Shown: piece by piece, positions 1 to 7,813 of the stretch
How the letters are laid out: every line of letters begins with the position of its first letter
Numbering within the stretch: position 1 is the first letter of the stretch
Made by a program: the position numbers and the translations under genes
Notes under the pieces: model-generated
What the model saw: the letters and a program-made list of their open reading frames with translations, nothing else
Told to the model about the DNA's origin: nothing
Databases searched by the model: none
Origin: Deltaproteobacteria bacterium
GTDB lineage: Bacteria; Myxococcota_A; UBA796; UBA2385
Direction: 5' to 3'
Length of the DNA stretch: 51,692 nucleotides
Assembly: GCA_016792625.1 (NCBI GenBank)
Contig: JAEUKK010000178.1
Span: forward strand, 1 to 51,692

Positions 1-1
1 C

Positions 2-61
2 GTGATCAACGTGCAGCGCGCCATCCCCATGGGCACCCCGCACGAGCGCGGGGCGGTCTAG
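2..61 (+). CDS. C-terminal end of an unidentified gene (partial)
   Basis: An open frame enters from the left edge and ends in TAG at 59-61, giving 19 residues that finish in PHERGAV. The rest of the gene lies outside the window, so no family can be named. It meets the minus-strand operon tail to tail: the two stop codons overlap by three bases (58-61). The call rests only on the open frame and the neat convergent geometry; this could also be chance. Confidence 0.35.
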   Translation: MINVQRAIPMGTPHERGAV

Positions 62-1461
62 GGCCGGTGGGCCAGGGCGCCCGGCGGCACCTCGGCAGAG
101 GCGTGCTCGATGACCGGCAGCGCGTTGGGCGCGAAGCCGCCGAGCAGAAGCAGGCCGAGCACGACCATCAGGCCCACCCGCTCGCGGATCTGCAGCGGCA
201 TGCTGGCCCGCGGGTCGGCGAAGGTCGGCGCCGGCCCCGTGAAGATCTGAAAGTACCAGCGCAACACGTTCATGCCCTGCACGCCCATCACGGCGATGAG
301 CAGAAGCAGCTGCGGCCAGTGGTGGCCAACCGTGCCGTGCAGCATCAAATCGGCGCTGACGAAGTCGACCGTGCCGGGGCCGGCGGCGGTGGCGAAGCCC
401 AACATCACGAAGAGGCCGCCGAGGCGCGGGGCCCGCTCGTTGAGCGCGTGGCTGCGGCGCAGGTCGACCTTGCCCAAGCGGGCGGTGGCCGCGCCGGCGG
501 CGAGCACAAAACCGCCGATCGCCAGCACCCAGGCCGCCCAGTGGGCCACGCCGCCCGCCCGGCCGATCGGGTCGACGTCGATGGCCCCGACCAGCAGCGC
601 GGCGAGGCCGGCGGTGACCGAGAAGCCGAGCGCGCGGCCCAGGTCGGTCTGCACCAGGGCGAGGCCCTGGCTCAGCAAGGCGGCGAGCAGAGCCGCCACG
701 ACAATGACGCCGTGCACGCCAGGTGCGGCGATCTCGAGCGCCGGGCTGACCAAGCGCACGATGATCACCAGCGCCGAGGCGGGGATGGCCAAGGGCAAGA
801 TCTGCGCCGGTTGGCCCTCTTCAAAAGCGGCCACCAGCCAGCCGTGGAAGGGGAAGACCCCGAGGCGCAGCAGGCCGGCGAGGCCCAGCGCGAGCAGCCA
901 GGCCGGGTGCTCGGCCAAGGCCGCCACATGGCCGGTCATCGCCGCCGACCAGCCCGCTTGGCCGAGCAGCAGCGCGCTGACCGCGACCAGCAGCAGGGCC
1001 GAGAGGCCCAGCGTGACCACCGCGAGGCGGCCCGCCCGCCCGCCGCGCAGGGCCCAGACCACCGCGACGAGCTTGAGCAGCTCAAAGAGCAGCAACAAGC
1101 GCAGGTCGGCCACCGCGAGCAGGGCGGTCGAGAGCCCCTGCATCAGCAAGGCCGCGCCCGCGCCGCGCATGCTCAGGGCGCGCGCAGGCAGGGCCAGGGC
1201 CGCGGCCACCGCCACGAGGCCGAGCGCGGGGGCCAAGGTCGCGGCGATGGGGTCGAGGGCGAAGAGCAGCTGCCCGTCGACGACCGCCTGGGCGACCGCG
1301 CCGCGCTCGCTGAGCACCGCGCCCAAGGTCGTGCTCAGCGCGCCGAGGCCCGCCGCGCCGACCACCCAGGCCCGATCCGCCCGGCGGCGCAGGGCCACGC
1401 CCACCGCCCCGAGCACCGGCAGGGCCGCCCCCGCCACCACCATCCACAAGGCTGCGCTCAC
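58..1461 (-). CDS. NuoM/ND4-like proton-translocating membrane subunit of the DAB operon
   Basis: A 467-residue integral membrane protein of the NADH-dehydrogenase/Mrp antiporter superfamily. It is almost entirely hydrophobic, with about a dozen predicted membrane segments. The diagnostic stretch is RLGVFPFHGWLVAAF, which corresponds to the PFHGWLP loop of NuoL/M/N proteins; a membrane glutamate sits in LLFELLKLV. The start is GTG at 1461, overlapping the DabB stop as GTGA, so translation is coupled. As fourth gene of the sulP-dabA-dabB operon it probably forms part of the ion-conducting arm that drives DabA. It is shorter and more diverged than NuoM, and an arginine replaces the usual lysine ahead of the PFHGW loop. 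No other complex I genes are nearby, so it is not part of a nuo locus. The family call is firm; its role in the complex is inferred. Confidence 0.8.
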   Translation of the reverse strand: MSAALWMVVAGAALPVLGAVGVALRRRADRAWVVGAAGLGALSTTLGAVLSERGAVAQAVVDGQLLFALDPIAATLAPALGLVAVAAALALPARALSMRGAGAALLMQGLSTALLAVADLRLLLLFELLKLVAVVWALRGGRAGRLAVVTLGLSALLLVAVSALLLGQAGWSAAMTGHVAALAEHPAWLLALGLAGLLRLGVFPFHGWLVAAFEEGQPAQILPLAIPASALVIIVRLVSPALEIAAPGVHGVIVVAALLAALLSQGLALVQTDLGRALGFSVTAGLAALLVGAIDVDPIGRAGGVAHWAAWVLAIGGFVLAAGAATARLGKVDLRRSHALNERAPRLGGLFVMLGFATAAGPGTVDFVSADLMLHGTVGHHWPQLLLLIAVMGVQGMNVLRWYFQIFTGPAPTFADPRASMPLQIRERVGLMVVLGLLLLGGFAPNALPVIEHASAEVPPGALAHRP

Positions 1462-2879
1462 GCCACACCTCCGCTCGTGCTGCGGGTCGGGGCGCCCGCC
1501 GCCGCGCCGCGCTCGCCGTCCAGCGCGGGCAGCTCGCCGAGCTGCAGCGCCAGCGACTCCCCCTGCCCGAGCGCGACCAGCGGGCCGCCCGTGGCCGCCG
1601 CCGCCCGCTGGTCCATCCCGTCGATGGCCCGCAGGCCCCGCAGCAGGGGCTGGACCACAAAGCGGTCCAGCACGTCATCCAGGTACCAGCGCTGCAGCGC
1701 GAAGCTGTAGAGCGCCCGGCGCAGCTTGGCCGGGAGGAGGCGCTCGATGTGCAGGCCCCGCGCGCTGCGGCTGGCCCCCAGCGCGGCCATCAGCTCGTCG
1801 CGCTCGGACAGCACCGAGGGGGCGCGCAGCAGCTGGTTGGCCCGCCAGACTGCGTGGCCAAAGAGGTGCAGGGTGGCGAGGCTGGTCCACCCGAGGCCGA
1901 TCTCGGCGAACATCAGGCCCACCTGGGCCACGCTCGCGTAGGCCAGCGTGCCCTTGATGTCGTGCTGCACCCGCCCGACCATGCTGCCGTGGGCAGCGGT
2001 CAGCAGCCCGATGAGCACCAGGGCGACCCGGGCCGCGGGGGCGTGCTCGAGCACCGGCCACATGCGCAGCAGCAAGAAGGGCCCGAGGTGGATGGACAGC
2101 GCGCCGTAGAAGATGGCGCTCGAGGGTGTGGGGCCCTCCATGGCGCGGGGCACCCAGCCCGAAAACGGCACGCTGCCCGACTTGCCCATCGCGCCGATCA
2201 CCAGCAGGGCGCCGACCAGGGTGGTCAGGCCGCCCGCGGCGGGGGCGGCGGCGGCGATGTCTTCAAAGCGCACCGAGCCGACGAGGTGGTGGGCGAGCAC
2301 CACGGCCATCAGCAGGGCGACGTCGACGGTGCGGTAGATGACGTAGGCGCGCAGGCCGTGCTCGACCGGGCCGCGCCGGCGCGAGAAGAAGGCGATGAGC
2401 AGGGCCGAGCTGAGGCCGACCAGCTCCCAGCCGGCGAAGAGCATGTCGAGGCCGTCACCCGCGGCGATCAACTCAAGCCCGACGGTCAGCATGAACAGCA
2501 AGAAGAAGAAGCGGGCGAAGCCGGGCTCACGGTGCAGGTAACGCACCGAGAACGCGCCCACGAGGCCGCTGAGGCTGAGCGTCAGCCCGAGCAGGCCCAG
2601 GCTGAGCCCGTCGAGGTGCAGGCCCATGCTCATGTGGTAGCGGGGCAGCGAGACCAGCGCGCCGAAGGGCAATTCGGGCAGCGGGGCGCCAGTGAGGCCC
2701 AGCCAGCCGAGGCCGACCACATAGGCGCCAAAAGCCAGCGAGAAGACCGTGGCGACCAGCCGCCGCACGTGGTCTTCGCCCAGCGGCTGAAAGGCGAACA
2801 GCGCGTGCAGCCCGAGCACCAGCCAGCCGAGCACGGGCAGGGCGAGGGCGGCGAGGAAGGGGATCCAGATCGGGGGCAT
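1458..2879 (-). CDS. dabB: DabB-like NuoL-family proton-conducting subunit
   Basis: 473 residues with multiple membrane segments. It belongs to the NuoL/ND5 family and is the usual membrane partner of DabA in DAB inorganic-carbon pumps. It carries the family hallmarks GWELVGLSSALLIAFF (membrane Glu152) and GAMGKSGSVPFSGWVPRAME (Lys233), the residues that move protons in NuoL-type subunits. The ATG at 2879 overlaps the DabA stop (TGATG), which fixes the start and implies coupled synthesis with DabA. The next gene downstream is a second antiporter-like subunit, joined by a GTGA overlap. The expected job is to let protons or sodium flow inward and so drive CO2 hydration by DabA at the cytoplasmic face of the membrane. 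The hydrophilic tail after about residue 430 is less conserved. Confidence 0.88.
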   Translation of the reverse strand: MPPIWIPFLAALALPVLGWLVLGLHALFAFQPLGEDHVRRLVATVFSLAFGAYVVGLGWLGLTGAPLPELPFGALVSLPRYHMSMGLHLDGLSLGLLGLTLSLSGLVGAFSVRYLHREPGFARFFFLLFMLTVGLELIAAGDGLDMLFAGWELVGLSSALLIAFFSRRRGPVEHGLRAYVIYRTVDVALLMAVVLAHHLVGSVRFEDIAAAAPAAGGLTTLVGALLVIGAMGKSGSVPFSGWVPRAMEGPTPSSAIFYGALSIHLGPFLLLRMWPVLEHAPAARVALVLIGLLTAAHGSMVGRVQHDIKGTLAYASVAQVGLMFAEIGLGWTSLATLHLFGHAVWRANQLLRAPSVLSERDELMAALGASRSARGLHIERLLPAKLRRALYSFALQRWYLDDVLDRFVVQPLLRGLRAIDGMDQRAAAATGGPLVALGQGESLALQLGELPALDGERGAAAGAPTRSTSGGVA

Positions 2880-5863
2880 CAGCGGACTCCGGGCCGCGGC
2901 AGGCCGTCGGTGATGGTGGCCGGCAGCAGGTGGTCGCGCTGGCCGCGGAACCACTCCACCGAGCTGCGCACCGCCGGCAGGGGCCCGCTGGGCATCGCCC
3001 AGGGCACCCAGCCCGCGCTGCCGCCGACAAAGTGCTGCAGCGCGCCAGTCTGAGGGTCGAGGCTCACCACCTGCACCCACTGGTTCACCACGAGCTGGGC
3101 CACCGGCGGGTGCCGCTCGAGCACCTTGCCGAGCATCGTCGGCGTGGCCTCGATGATGAGCAGCAGCCGCATCGGCTCGTGGATCTCGACCATCTGCCAG
3201 GGCAGGCCGGTGCGCAGGTCGCTGGAGTAGCCGTCCATCACGCCCAGGAAGCCGGTCACGTTGTGGGGCAGCTTGGTGCCACAGCCGTAGAGCGCGGGGT
3301 CCATGAACGAGAAGAAGTACTCGAGGCTGATGCCCGCGCCGACGGGGCCCGCCGCGGCCAAGATCCGGCTGATGATCTGGGCGTCGGGGTCGATGCTCGG
3401 GTCGTAGGAGATGAGGAAGGCCCGCCGGTCGAGGAAGAGCCCGCGGCTCCACTGCCGGCGGCCGATGAGCGCCACGGCGTTGGTCGCGTGGCCGAGCTCG
3501 GGCCGGGGCTGGGCGAGGTCCTCGGCGCGGGCCTCGACATGGGCCAGGGCCTGGGCGGGGCTCAGGTCGAGCGGGGCCGACATGAAGCGCCGGGCGCGCT
3601 CCAGCGCGTTGTTCTCGCGGGCGACGCTGAGCTTCTTGTCGAGCGCGGCGAGGTCGGGGGCGTGGCCGGCGGGCAGCAGGTCGGCATCGAGCCACTCGAC
3701 CGCGTCGTTGGCCGTGTCGTGCAGGCCGCCGAGGAAGTGGGTGTCGTCGGGCACGTCAATCCCGCGGCTGCGCAAGATCTGCCGCACCTCGGTGGCGTTG
3801 GCCATCACCGCAAAAGCCCGCGCGTTGGGCCCGCCCTGCCCGCCGCCGCAGGCGCCGCAGTCGTAGGCCCCGCGGTGCGGGTTGTTCGCCGAGTGCGAGC
3901 CGTGCCCGAGGATGACCACGAGGCGGGCGAAGCGGCTGACCAGGCCGATGTCTTGCAGCACCCGGGTGACGATGTCGGCCATCTCGTCGAAGGAGTAGCC
4001 GAGCAGCAGGCCGTGGCCGTCGCGGGCCTCGGGGCCCGGGCGGAGCAGCCGCAGCCGGGTCTTTTGCCGCACCTGCCGCTGGGTCAGGCGGGCGTGCAAG
4101 CGAGGGCTCAGGAGCTGGCTGGCCAACGGGACCAGAGCCAGCCAGCCCCCGAGCGAAAGCAGAGAGCCGCGGAGCAGCGTGTCGCGGGCGGTATAGGCGC
4201 CCTCTTTGAGCTTGGCCTTGCGGGCGCGCACGGCGGCGCCGGCTGCGTGCGCGCCGGCGAGCTCGTCGACGACGACCTCCTCGACGAGGTGACGGGGGGT
4301 GACCGGCGCGGGGCAGAGCGGGCGCGCCTTGGCGCCGTCCAGGCCGCGGTACATCATCGCCACGCCGAAGAAGCCCGCGAGGCCGTAGGTCTCGAGCTGC
4401 GGGTCCTGCTCTTCGAGGTAGCGGCGAAGGCTCTCCTCGCGGTCGTCCATGCACAGCAGCAGCTGGGCCGAGGGCCGGGCGGGCGGCGGAAGGTGGGCGG
4501 CGAGCGGCCAGTGCAGGGCCACCGCGTCGACCATCCGCCGCCGGTAGGTGCGCTCATAGGCCGTCTGCAGGATGAGCTGGCGGGTGAACGCCGGCGTGCG
4601 GGCGACCACGCCCTCGATCGCCGCGAGGCCGGCGGGGCCCAAGCGGCGCAGGCCATCGGCGCCGAGGCCGAGCAGCAGGGCCACCTGCACCAGCGTCCAG
4701 GCCGGGTCGCAGGGCTCAGCGGGCGCCGGCGCGGGCAGGCGCGCGAGGCGCTGCACCAAGGGGCCCGCGGCCACGCCGCCCCGGTTGAGGAAGTGCTCGG
4801 CGCCCAGCCGGTCGAGCACGAGGCGCACCGCCAGCAGCTCGACCAGCCGCGGGCGGGCCACCGGCTCGGGCCAGAGGTCGGGCCGCGCCTCAAGGCGGTG
4901 GAACATGCCCGCCCAGCCGCGCAGGGCCAGCAGGGTGTCGACGATGAAGCGCTCGGCGTCGGGCCGGGCGATCTGCAGGCGCTGCAGCTCCTCTTCGACG
5001 ATCTCGTCGGCGGTGGGGGCGCCGCCCGGCCGGCGCAGCAGCCCGGCGGCCACCGCGGGCAGCTCCTCCAGCCAGTCGCGCAGGTCGGGCCCACCGGAAG
5101 CAGCGTGCAGCAGCACCGATTGCAAGAAGCCGCGGTCGCGCTCCATCATCGGCCAGTAGGCGTGGCCGGTGTCGAGGTAGGCCCCACACCAGCGGATGAG
5201 CGCCTGGTGCACCATCGGGTCAGGGTCACCCAAGCCCGCGGCGACGAGCTGATCGCGGGGGCGCAGGCCCGGCGCGGGCGGGGTCAGGGCCACGCGGGGG
5301 CGGAGCGCGCGGGCCGCCGACCACAGCGCGGGCAGCACCGCCTCGGCCGGACCCTGGGCCTCGAGCGCCGCGCGGGCCGCCGGGGGCAGGTCGACCGGGA
5401 GGGCGCGCAGCGCGCCGCCATCGGTCAGGCGCCAGGCGAGGGTGGCCCCCGCCTCGTCAGACAGGCCGTATTGGCAGAGCAGCGCGACCAAGCCCCGCTC
5501 CCCCACCGAGAGCCCGGGCAGCGCGCGCTCGGGCACCCGCAGCGCGACCTCGGCCTCGAGGTCCACCTCGGCGATGCGGCCGGCGGCGAGCTGCCCGCGC
5601 AGCCAGACCTCGGGCTGGGCGGCGGCGGTGCCGAGCTCGGCGCTGGCGGCCTTCAGCGCCTCTTCAAAAGGCAGGTGCTCGTAGGCGTGCAGGGTGTTGT
5701 GGTGAACGAACTGCTCGAGCGGGTTCTGCTCGGGGACGAGGTGGCCGGCGTGGTGGAGGATGAGCTCGAGCCAGTCATCGTGGTGCGGGCTGCCCGCGCC
5801 CGGGCCGATCGCGGGGCCAGCGGCGTCTTCTGGGCTGTGCGGGGCTTCGCTCTCGATCGACAT
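2879..5863 (-). CDS. dabA: DabA, DUF2309 zinc-dependent CO2-hydrating subunit
   Basis: 994 residues, the large soluble subunit of DAB (DAB Accumulates Bicarbonate). The family resembles beta-carbonic anhydrase and, coupled to DabB, converts CO2 to bicarbonate in one direction. All four active-site residues are visible: Cys471 and Asp473 in LLLCMDDREE, His654 in ILGHGSHSANNP, and Cys669 in YDCGACGGGQGGPNA. The His-to-Cys distance (15) equals that reported for Halothiobacillus DabA (His524, Cys539). The ATG at 5863 is chosen because GAGG lies six bases upstream; an in-frame GTG nine codons earlier has no ribosome site. It follows the SulP gene by 60 bp and overlaps dabB by one base. No RuBisCO or carboxysome gene is in the window, so the bicarbonate may feed anaplerotic carboxylases rather than CO2 fixation. 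Confidence 0.93.
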   Translation of the reverse strand: MSIESEAPHSPEDAAGPAIGPGAGSPHHDDWLELILHHAGHLVPEQNPLEQFVHHNTLHAYEHLPFEEALKAASAELGTAAAQPEVWLRGQLAAGRIAEVDLEAEVALRVPERALPGLSVGERGLVALLCQYGLSDEAGATLAWRLTDGGALRALPVDLPPAARAALEAQGPAEAVLPALWSAARALRPRVALTPPAPGLRPRDQLVAAGLGDPDPMVHQALIRWCGAYLDTGHAYWPMMERDRGFLQSVLLHAASGGPDLRDWLEELPAVAAGLLRRPGGAPTADEIVEEELQRLQIARPDAERFIVDTLLALRGWAGMFHRLEARPDLWPEPVARPRLVELLAVRLVLDRLGAEHFLNRGGVAAGPLVQRLARLPAPAPAEPCDPAWTLVQVALLLGLGADGLRRLGPAGLAAIEGVVARTPAFTRQLILQTAYERTYRRRMVDAVALHWPLAAHLPPPARPSAQLLLCMDDREESLRRYLEEQDPQLETYGLAGFFGVAMMYRGLDGAKARPLCPAPVTPRHLVEEVVVDELAGAHAAGAAVRARKAKLKEGAYTARDTLLRGSLLSLGGWLALVPLASQLLSPRLHARLTQRQVRQKTRLRLLRPGPEARDGHGLLLGYSFDEMADIVTRVLQDIGLVSRFARLVVILGHGSHSANNPHRGAYDCGACGGGQGGPNARAFAVMANATEVRQILRSRGIDVPDDTHFLGGLHDTANDAVEWLDADLLPAGHAPDLAALDKKLSVARENNALERARRFMSAPLDLSPAQALAHVEARAEDLAQPRPELGHATNAVALIGRRQWSRGLFLDRRAFLISYDPSIDPDAQIISRILAAAGPVGAGISLEYFFSFMDPALYGCGTKLPHNVTGFLGVMDGYSSDLRTGLPWQMVEIHEPMRLLLIIEATPTMLGKVLERHPPVAQLVVNQWVQVVSLDPQTGALQHFVGGSAGWVPWAMPSGPLPAVRSSVEWFRGQRDHLLPATITDGLPRPGVR

Positions 5864-5923
5864 GACCAACCTCGGTGGGGGAGCCGGCACCCGGGCCCAG
5901 GCCCAGGCGCCATCACGGGGGGC

Positions 5924-7537
5924 TCAGGCGGCGCGGGTGCGGGCGGCGAAGGGGTGGTTCGAGGACGCCTTCATCTGATCCAGGCCGATGACCTTGAGCT
6001 TGGCGGTGCTCCACTCGTCGGCGATGCCGGCCAGCTTCTCTTGGAAGGTGAAGTCAACCAAGGTGGCGCCGCGCAGGTCGACCTCGACGCTGGTCACGCC
6101 CTCGGGCAGGCCCGAGAGCGCCTTGCGCACGGGCAGCAGGGTCGAGAACACCGCCGGGCCCGTGATCGTGACCCGGAGCACCTCGCCATCGCGCAGCACC
6201 GCGGGCGGGTTGCGGAACATGCCGCGCAGGCCGCCCGCCCGGTAGGCGTGCAGGGCCAGCTTGAGCAGGATGCCGACGCCGACGCCCACCAGCAGGTCAG
6301 TGGCCAGGGTCACCGCGAAGGTGGTGAAGAAGAGGGCGAACTGGTCCTTGCCCACGTGCCACATGTGCAGGAACTCTTTGGGCGAGGCCAGCCGGTAGCC
6401 GGTGAACAGCAGCATGGCGGCGAGCGCGGCCAGCGGGATCATCTGGAGCAGGCCGGGGAGCAGCGCCACGAAGAGCAGCAGGAAGACGCCGTGGAAGAAG
6501 TTGGAGCTGCGGTTGGTGGCGCCCGCGTCCATATTGGCCTTGCTGCGGACGATCTCAGAGATCATCGGCAGGCCGCCAATGGCGCTCGCGATGAGGTTGC
6601 CCACACCAACAGCGAGCAGGTCTTTGTCGAGGTTGCTGGCGCGCTTCTGCGGGTCGAGCGAGTCGACGGCGAGCACGCTGAGCAGGGACTCGACCGAGCC
6701 GACCAGGGCGAACATGATGATGTACTTGATCGAGACCGCAGAGGTGATCACCGAGAAGTCGGGCAGGGTCACCGCCGAGAGCAGGCTGCCGGGCAGCTGC
6801 ACGAGGTTCTTCGGCCCAATCGAGAAGGTCTGGCCGAGCATCGAGTAGTCGTGCTGCTGGCTGAAGTGGAAGGTCGCGGCCAGGGGCACGGTGAGCAGCA
6901 GCACCACCAAGGGCGCAGGCACCCGCTTCACCAGCGGGAAGCGGCTGGCCAAGTTCATCGTGATGAGCGTGAACAGGGCGAGCAGGCCCACCGCGGCGAC
7001 GATCGGGTTGGCCCCGGCGATGTAGGTCGGGATGTGGGCGAGCATCTCGAGGGGCTCGCCGCCCTTGCTCACCGCGCCGAGCGCCACCGGGGTCTGCTTG
7101 GCGATGATGATGACGCCGATCGCGGCGAGCATGCCGTGCACCACCGCGGGCGGCATGATGGTCGCCACCACCCCGGCCCGGGTCAGGGCGAGTACGATCT
7201 GGATGGCGCCGGCGACCACACCGACCGCCAGGGCCTTTTGGTAGCCGAGCGCCGGGTTGCCGCCGCCGAGCTCGGTCACCGCGCCCAGCGCGATGACGAT
7301 GAGGCCGGCCGCCGGGCCTTTGATGGTCAGGGGCGCGCTGCCGATAAAACTCGCGATCACGCCACCGACGATGGCGGTGAGCACCCCGGCCACCGCCGGG
7401 AAGCCGCTGGCAGTCGAGATGCCCAAACACAGCGGCAGGGCGATGAGGAAGACCAGGAAGCCCGAGGTGGCGTTCTGGACGAGCTGGAGGCCGCTGCGCA
7501 GGCCTGCGGTGGCCTGCCGTGTGGTCGTATCGGGCAT
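5924..7537 (-). CDS. SulP-family anion (probable bicarbonate) transporter with STAS-like tail
   Basis: 537 residues, first gene of the inorganic-carbon operon. The N-terminal half has the SulP signature region (NATSGFLVFLIALPLCLGIS, then GSAPLTIKGPAAGL) and about 10-14 membrane segments. The last ~90 residues (about 445-530) look like a STAS domain (VTITGPAVFSTLL... VEVDLRGATLVDFTF). The ATG at 7537 is chosen because AGGAG lies eight bases upstream; longer in-frame extensions are low-complexity. SulP proteins carry sulfate, bicarbonate or other anions. Linkage to dabA and dabB favours bicarbonate here, which is inference. It is followed after 60 bp by dabA on the same strand. The 275-bp leader holds the inverted repeats described separately. 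Confidence 0.9.
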   Translation of the reverse strand: MPDTTTRQATAGLRSGLQLVQNATSGFLVFLIALPLCLGISTASGFPAVAGVLTAIVGGVIASFIGSAPLTIKGPAAGLIVIALGAVTELGGGNPALGYQKALAVGVVAGAIQIVLALTRAGVVATIMPPAVVHGMLAAIGVIIIAKQTPVALGAVSKGGEPLEMLAHIPTYIAGANPIVAAVGLLALFTLITMNLASRFPLVKRVPAPLVVLLLTVPLAATFHFSQQHDYSMLGQTFSIGPKNLVQLPGSLLSAVTLPDFSVITSAVSIKYIIMFALVGSVESLLSVLAVDSLDPQKRASNLDKDLLAVGVGNLIASAIGGLPMISEIVRSKANMDAGATNRSSNFFHGVFLLLFVALLPGLLQMIPLAALAAMLLFTGYRLASPKEFLHMWHVGKDQFALFFTTFAVTLATDLLVGVGVGILLKLALHAYRAGGLRGMFRNPPAVLRDGEVLRVTITGPAVFSTLLPVRKALSGLPEGVTSVEVDLRGATLVDFTFQEKLAGIADEWSTAKLKVIGLDQMKASSNHPFAARTRAA

Positions 7538-7635
7538 GGGGGACGCTCCTTGCGCACCCCTACGGCAAGTCCCGTGCCAGGCGACAGCCCCCCGCCTCCG
7601 CCTTGAGAAGAACGTGCGCCACGTCAATCCGGGGG

Positions 7636-7656
7636 CCGCACCTCGATAAGGTGCGG
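7636..7656 (-). promoter_or_regulatory. Hairpin in the leader of the sulP-dab operon
   Basis: A perfect 8-bp inverted repeat, CCGCACCT / AGGTGCGG, around a five-base CGATA loop, about 100 bp upstream of the SulP start. Its right arm overlaps the first GGGCCA-N3-TGACCC dyad by two bases. There is no T-run, so it is not a terminator. It could be an operator or an RNA leader structure. Confidence 0.45.
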
Positions 7657-7669
7657 GCCAGAATGACCC
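7655..7669. promoter_or_regulatory. Dyad GGGCCA-GAA-TGACCC, candidate operator
   Basis: Imperfect dyad with one mismatched pair, 118 bp upstream of the SulP start. It has the same architecture as the perfect dyad at 7709-7723. Read on through 7673 it gives TGACCCACCG, which is also found at 40581-40590 upstream of the response regulator. The site is visible in sequence; the regulator is unknown. Confidence 0.45.
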
Positions 7670-7678
7670 ACCGCCGGC

Positions 7679-7691
7679 GGGCTGTGTCAGG
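7679..7691. promoter_or_regulatory. 13-base element shared with the response-regulator promoter region
   Basis: GGGCTGTGTCAGG is identical at 7679-7691 and 40654-40666. With the next four bases the match is 16 of 17 (GCGG here, ACGG there). Both copies lie upstream of minus-strand genes and next to CA-N3-TG dyads, which suggests a common regulator or promoter type. Confidence 0.45.
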
Positions 7692-7708
7692 GCGGTCCGC
7701 AAGGCCCT

Positions 7709-7723
7709 GGGTCAGCTTGACCC
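7709..7723. promoter_or_regulatory. Perfect dyad GGGTCA-GCT-TGACCC, candidate operator
   Basis: A perfect 6+6 inverted repeat with a three-base spacer, 172 bp upstream of the SulP start and 91 bp past the POT gene stop. A GGGTCA half-site follows at 7758-7763. The symmetry fits a dimeric DNA-binding protein such as a LuxR/NarL-type response regulator; which protein binds is unknown. Confidence 0.5.
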
Positions 7724-7773
7724 GCCGGCCAAGCCGGGCGCCGCCAGCGGCAGCGCAGGGTCAAAACGACGAA

Positions 7774-7793
7774 GGGGCGCCCTTACGCGCCCC
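7774..7793 (-). terminator. Probable intrinsic terminator of the POT transporter gene
   Basis: The inverted repeat GGGGCGC / GCGCCCC with a six-base loop lies 20 bp beyond the stop of the minus-strand transporter. On that strand it is followed by TTCGTCGTTTT, a weak T-rich stretch. It separates the transporter from the sulP-dab operon leader. Confidence 0.5.
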
Positions 7794-7813
7794 CTGCCTT
7801 CAGCCGACCGGGC

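Noticed and set aside
5864..5890. GTG start nine codons upstream for DabA
   Set aside because: No ribosome site; the ATG at 5863 has GAGG six bases upstream.
2930..7606. A 1558-codon open frame on the plus strand opposite sulP and dabA
   Set aside because: Its translation is Gln/His/Arg/Gly-rich low complexity, the antisense of conserved genes with clear domains and ribosome sites.
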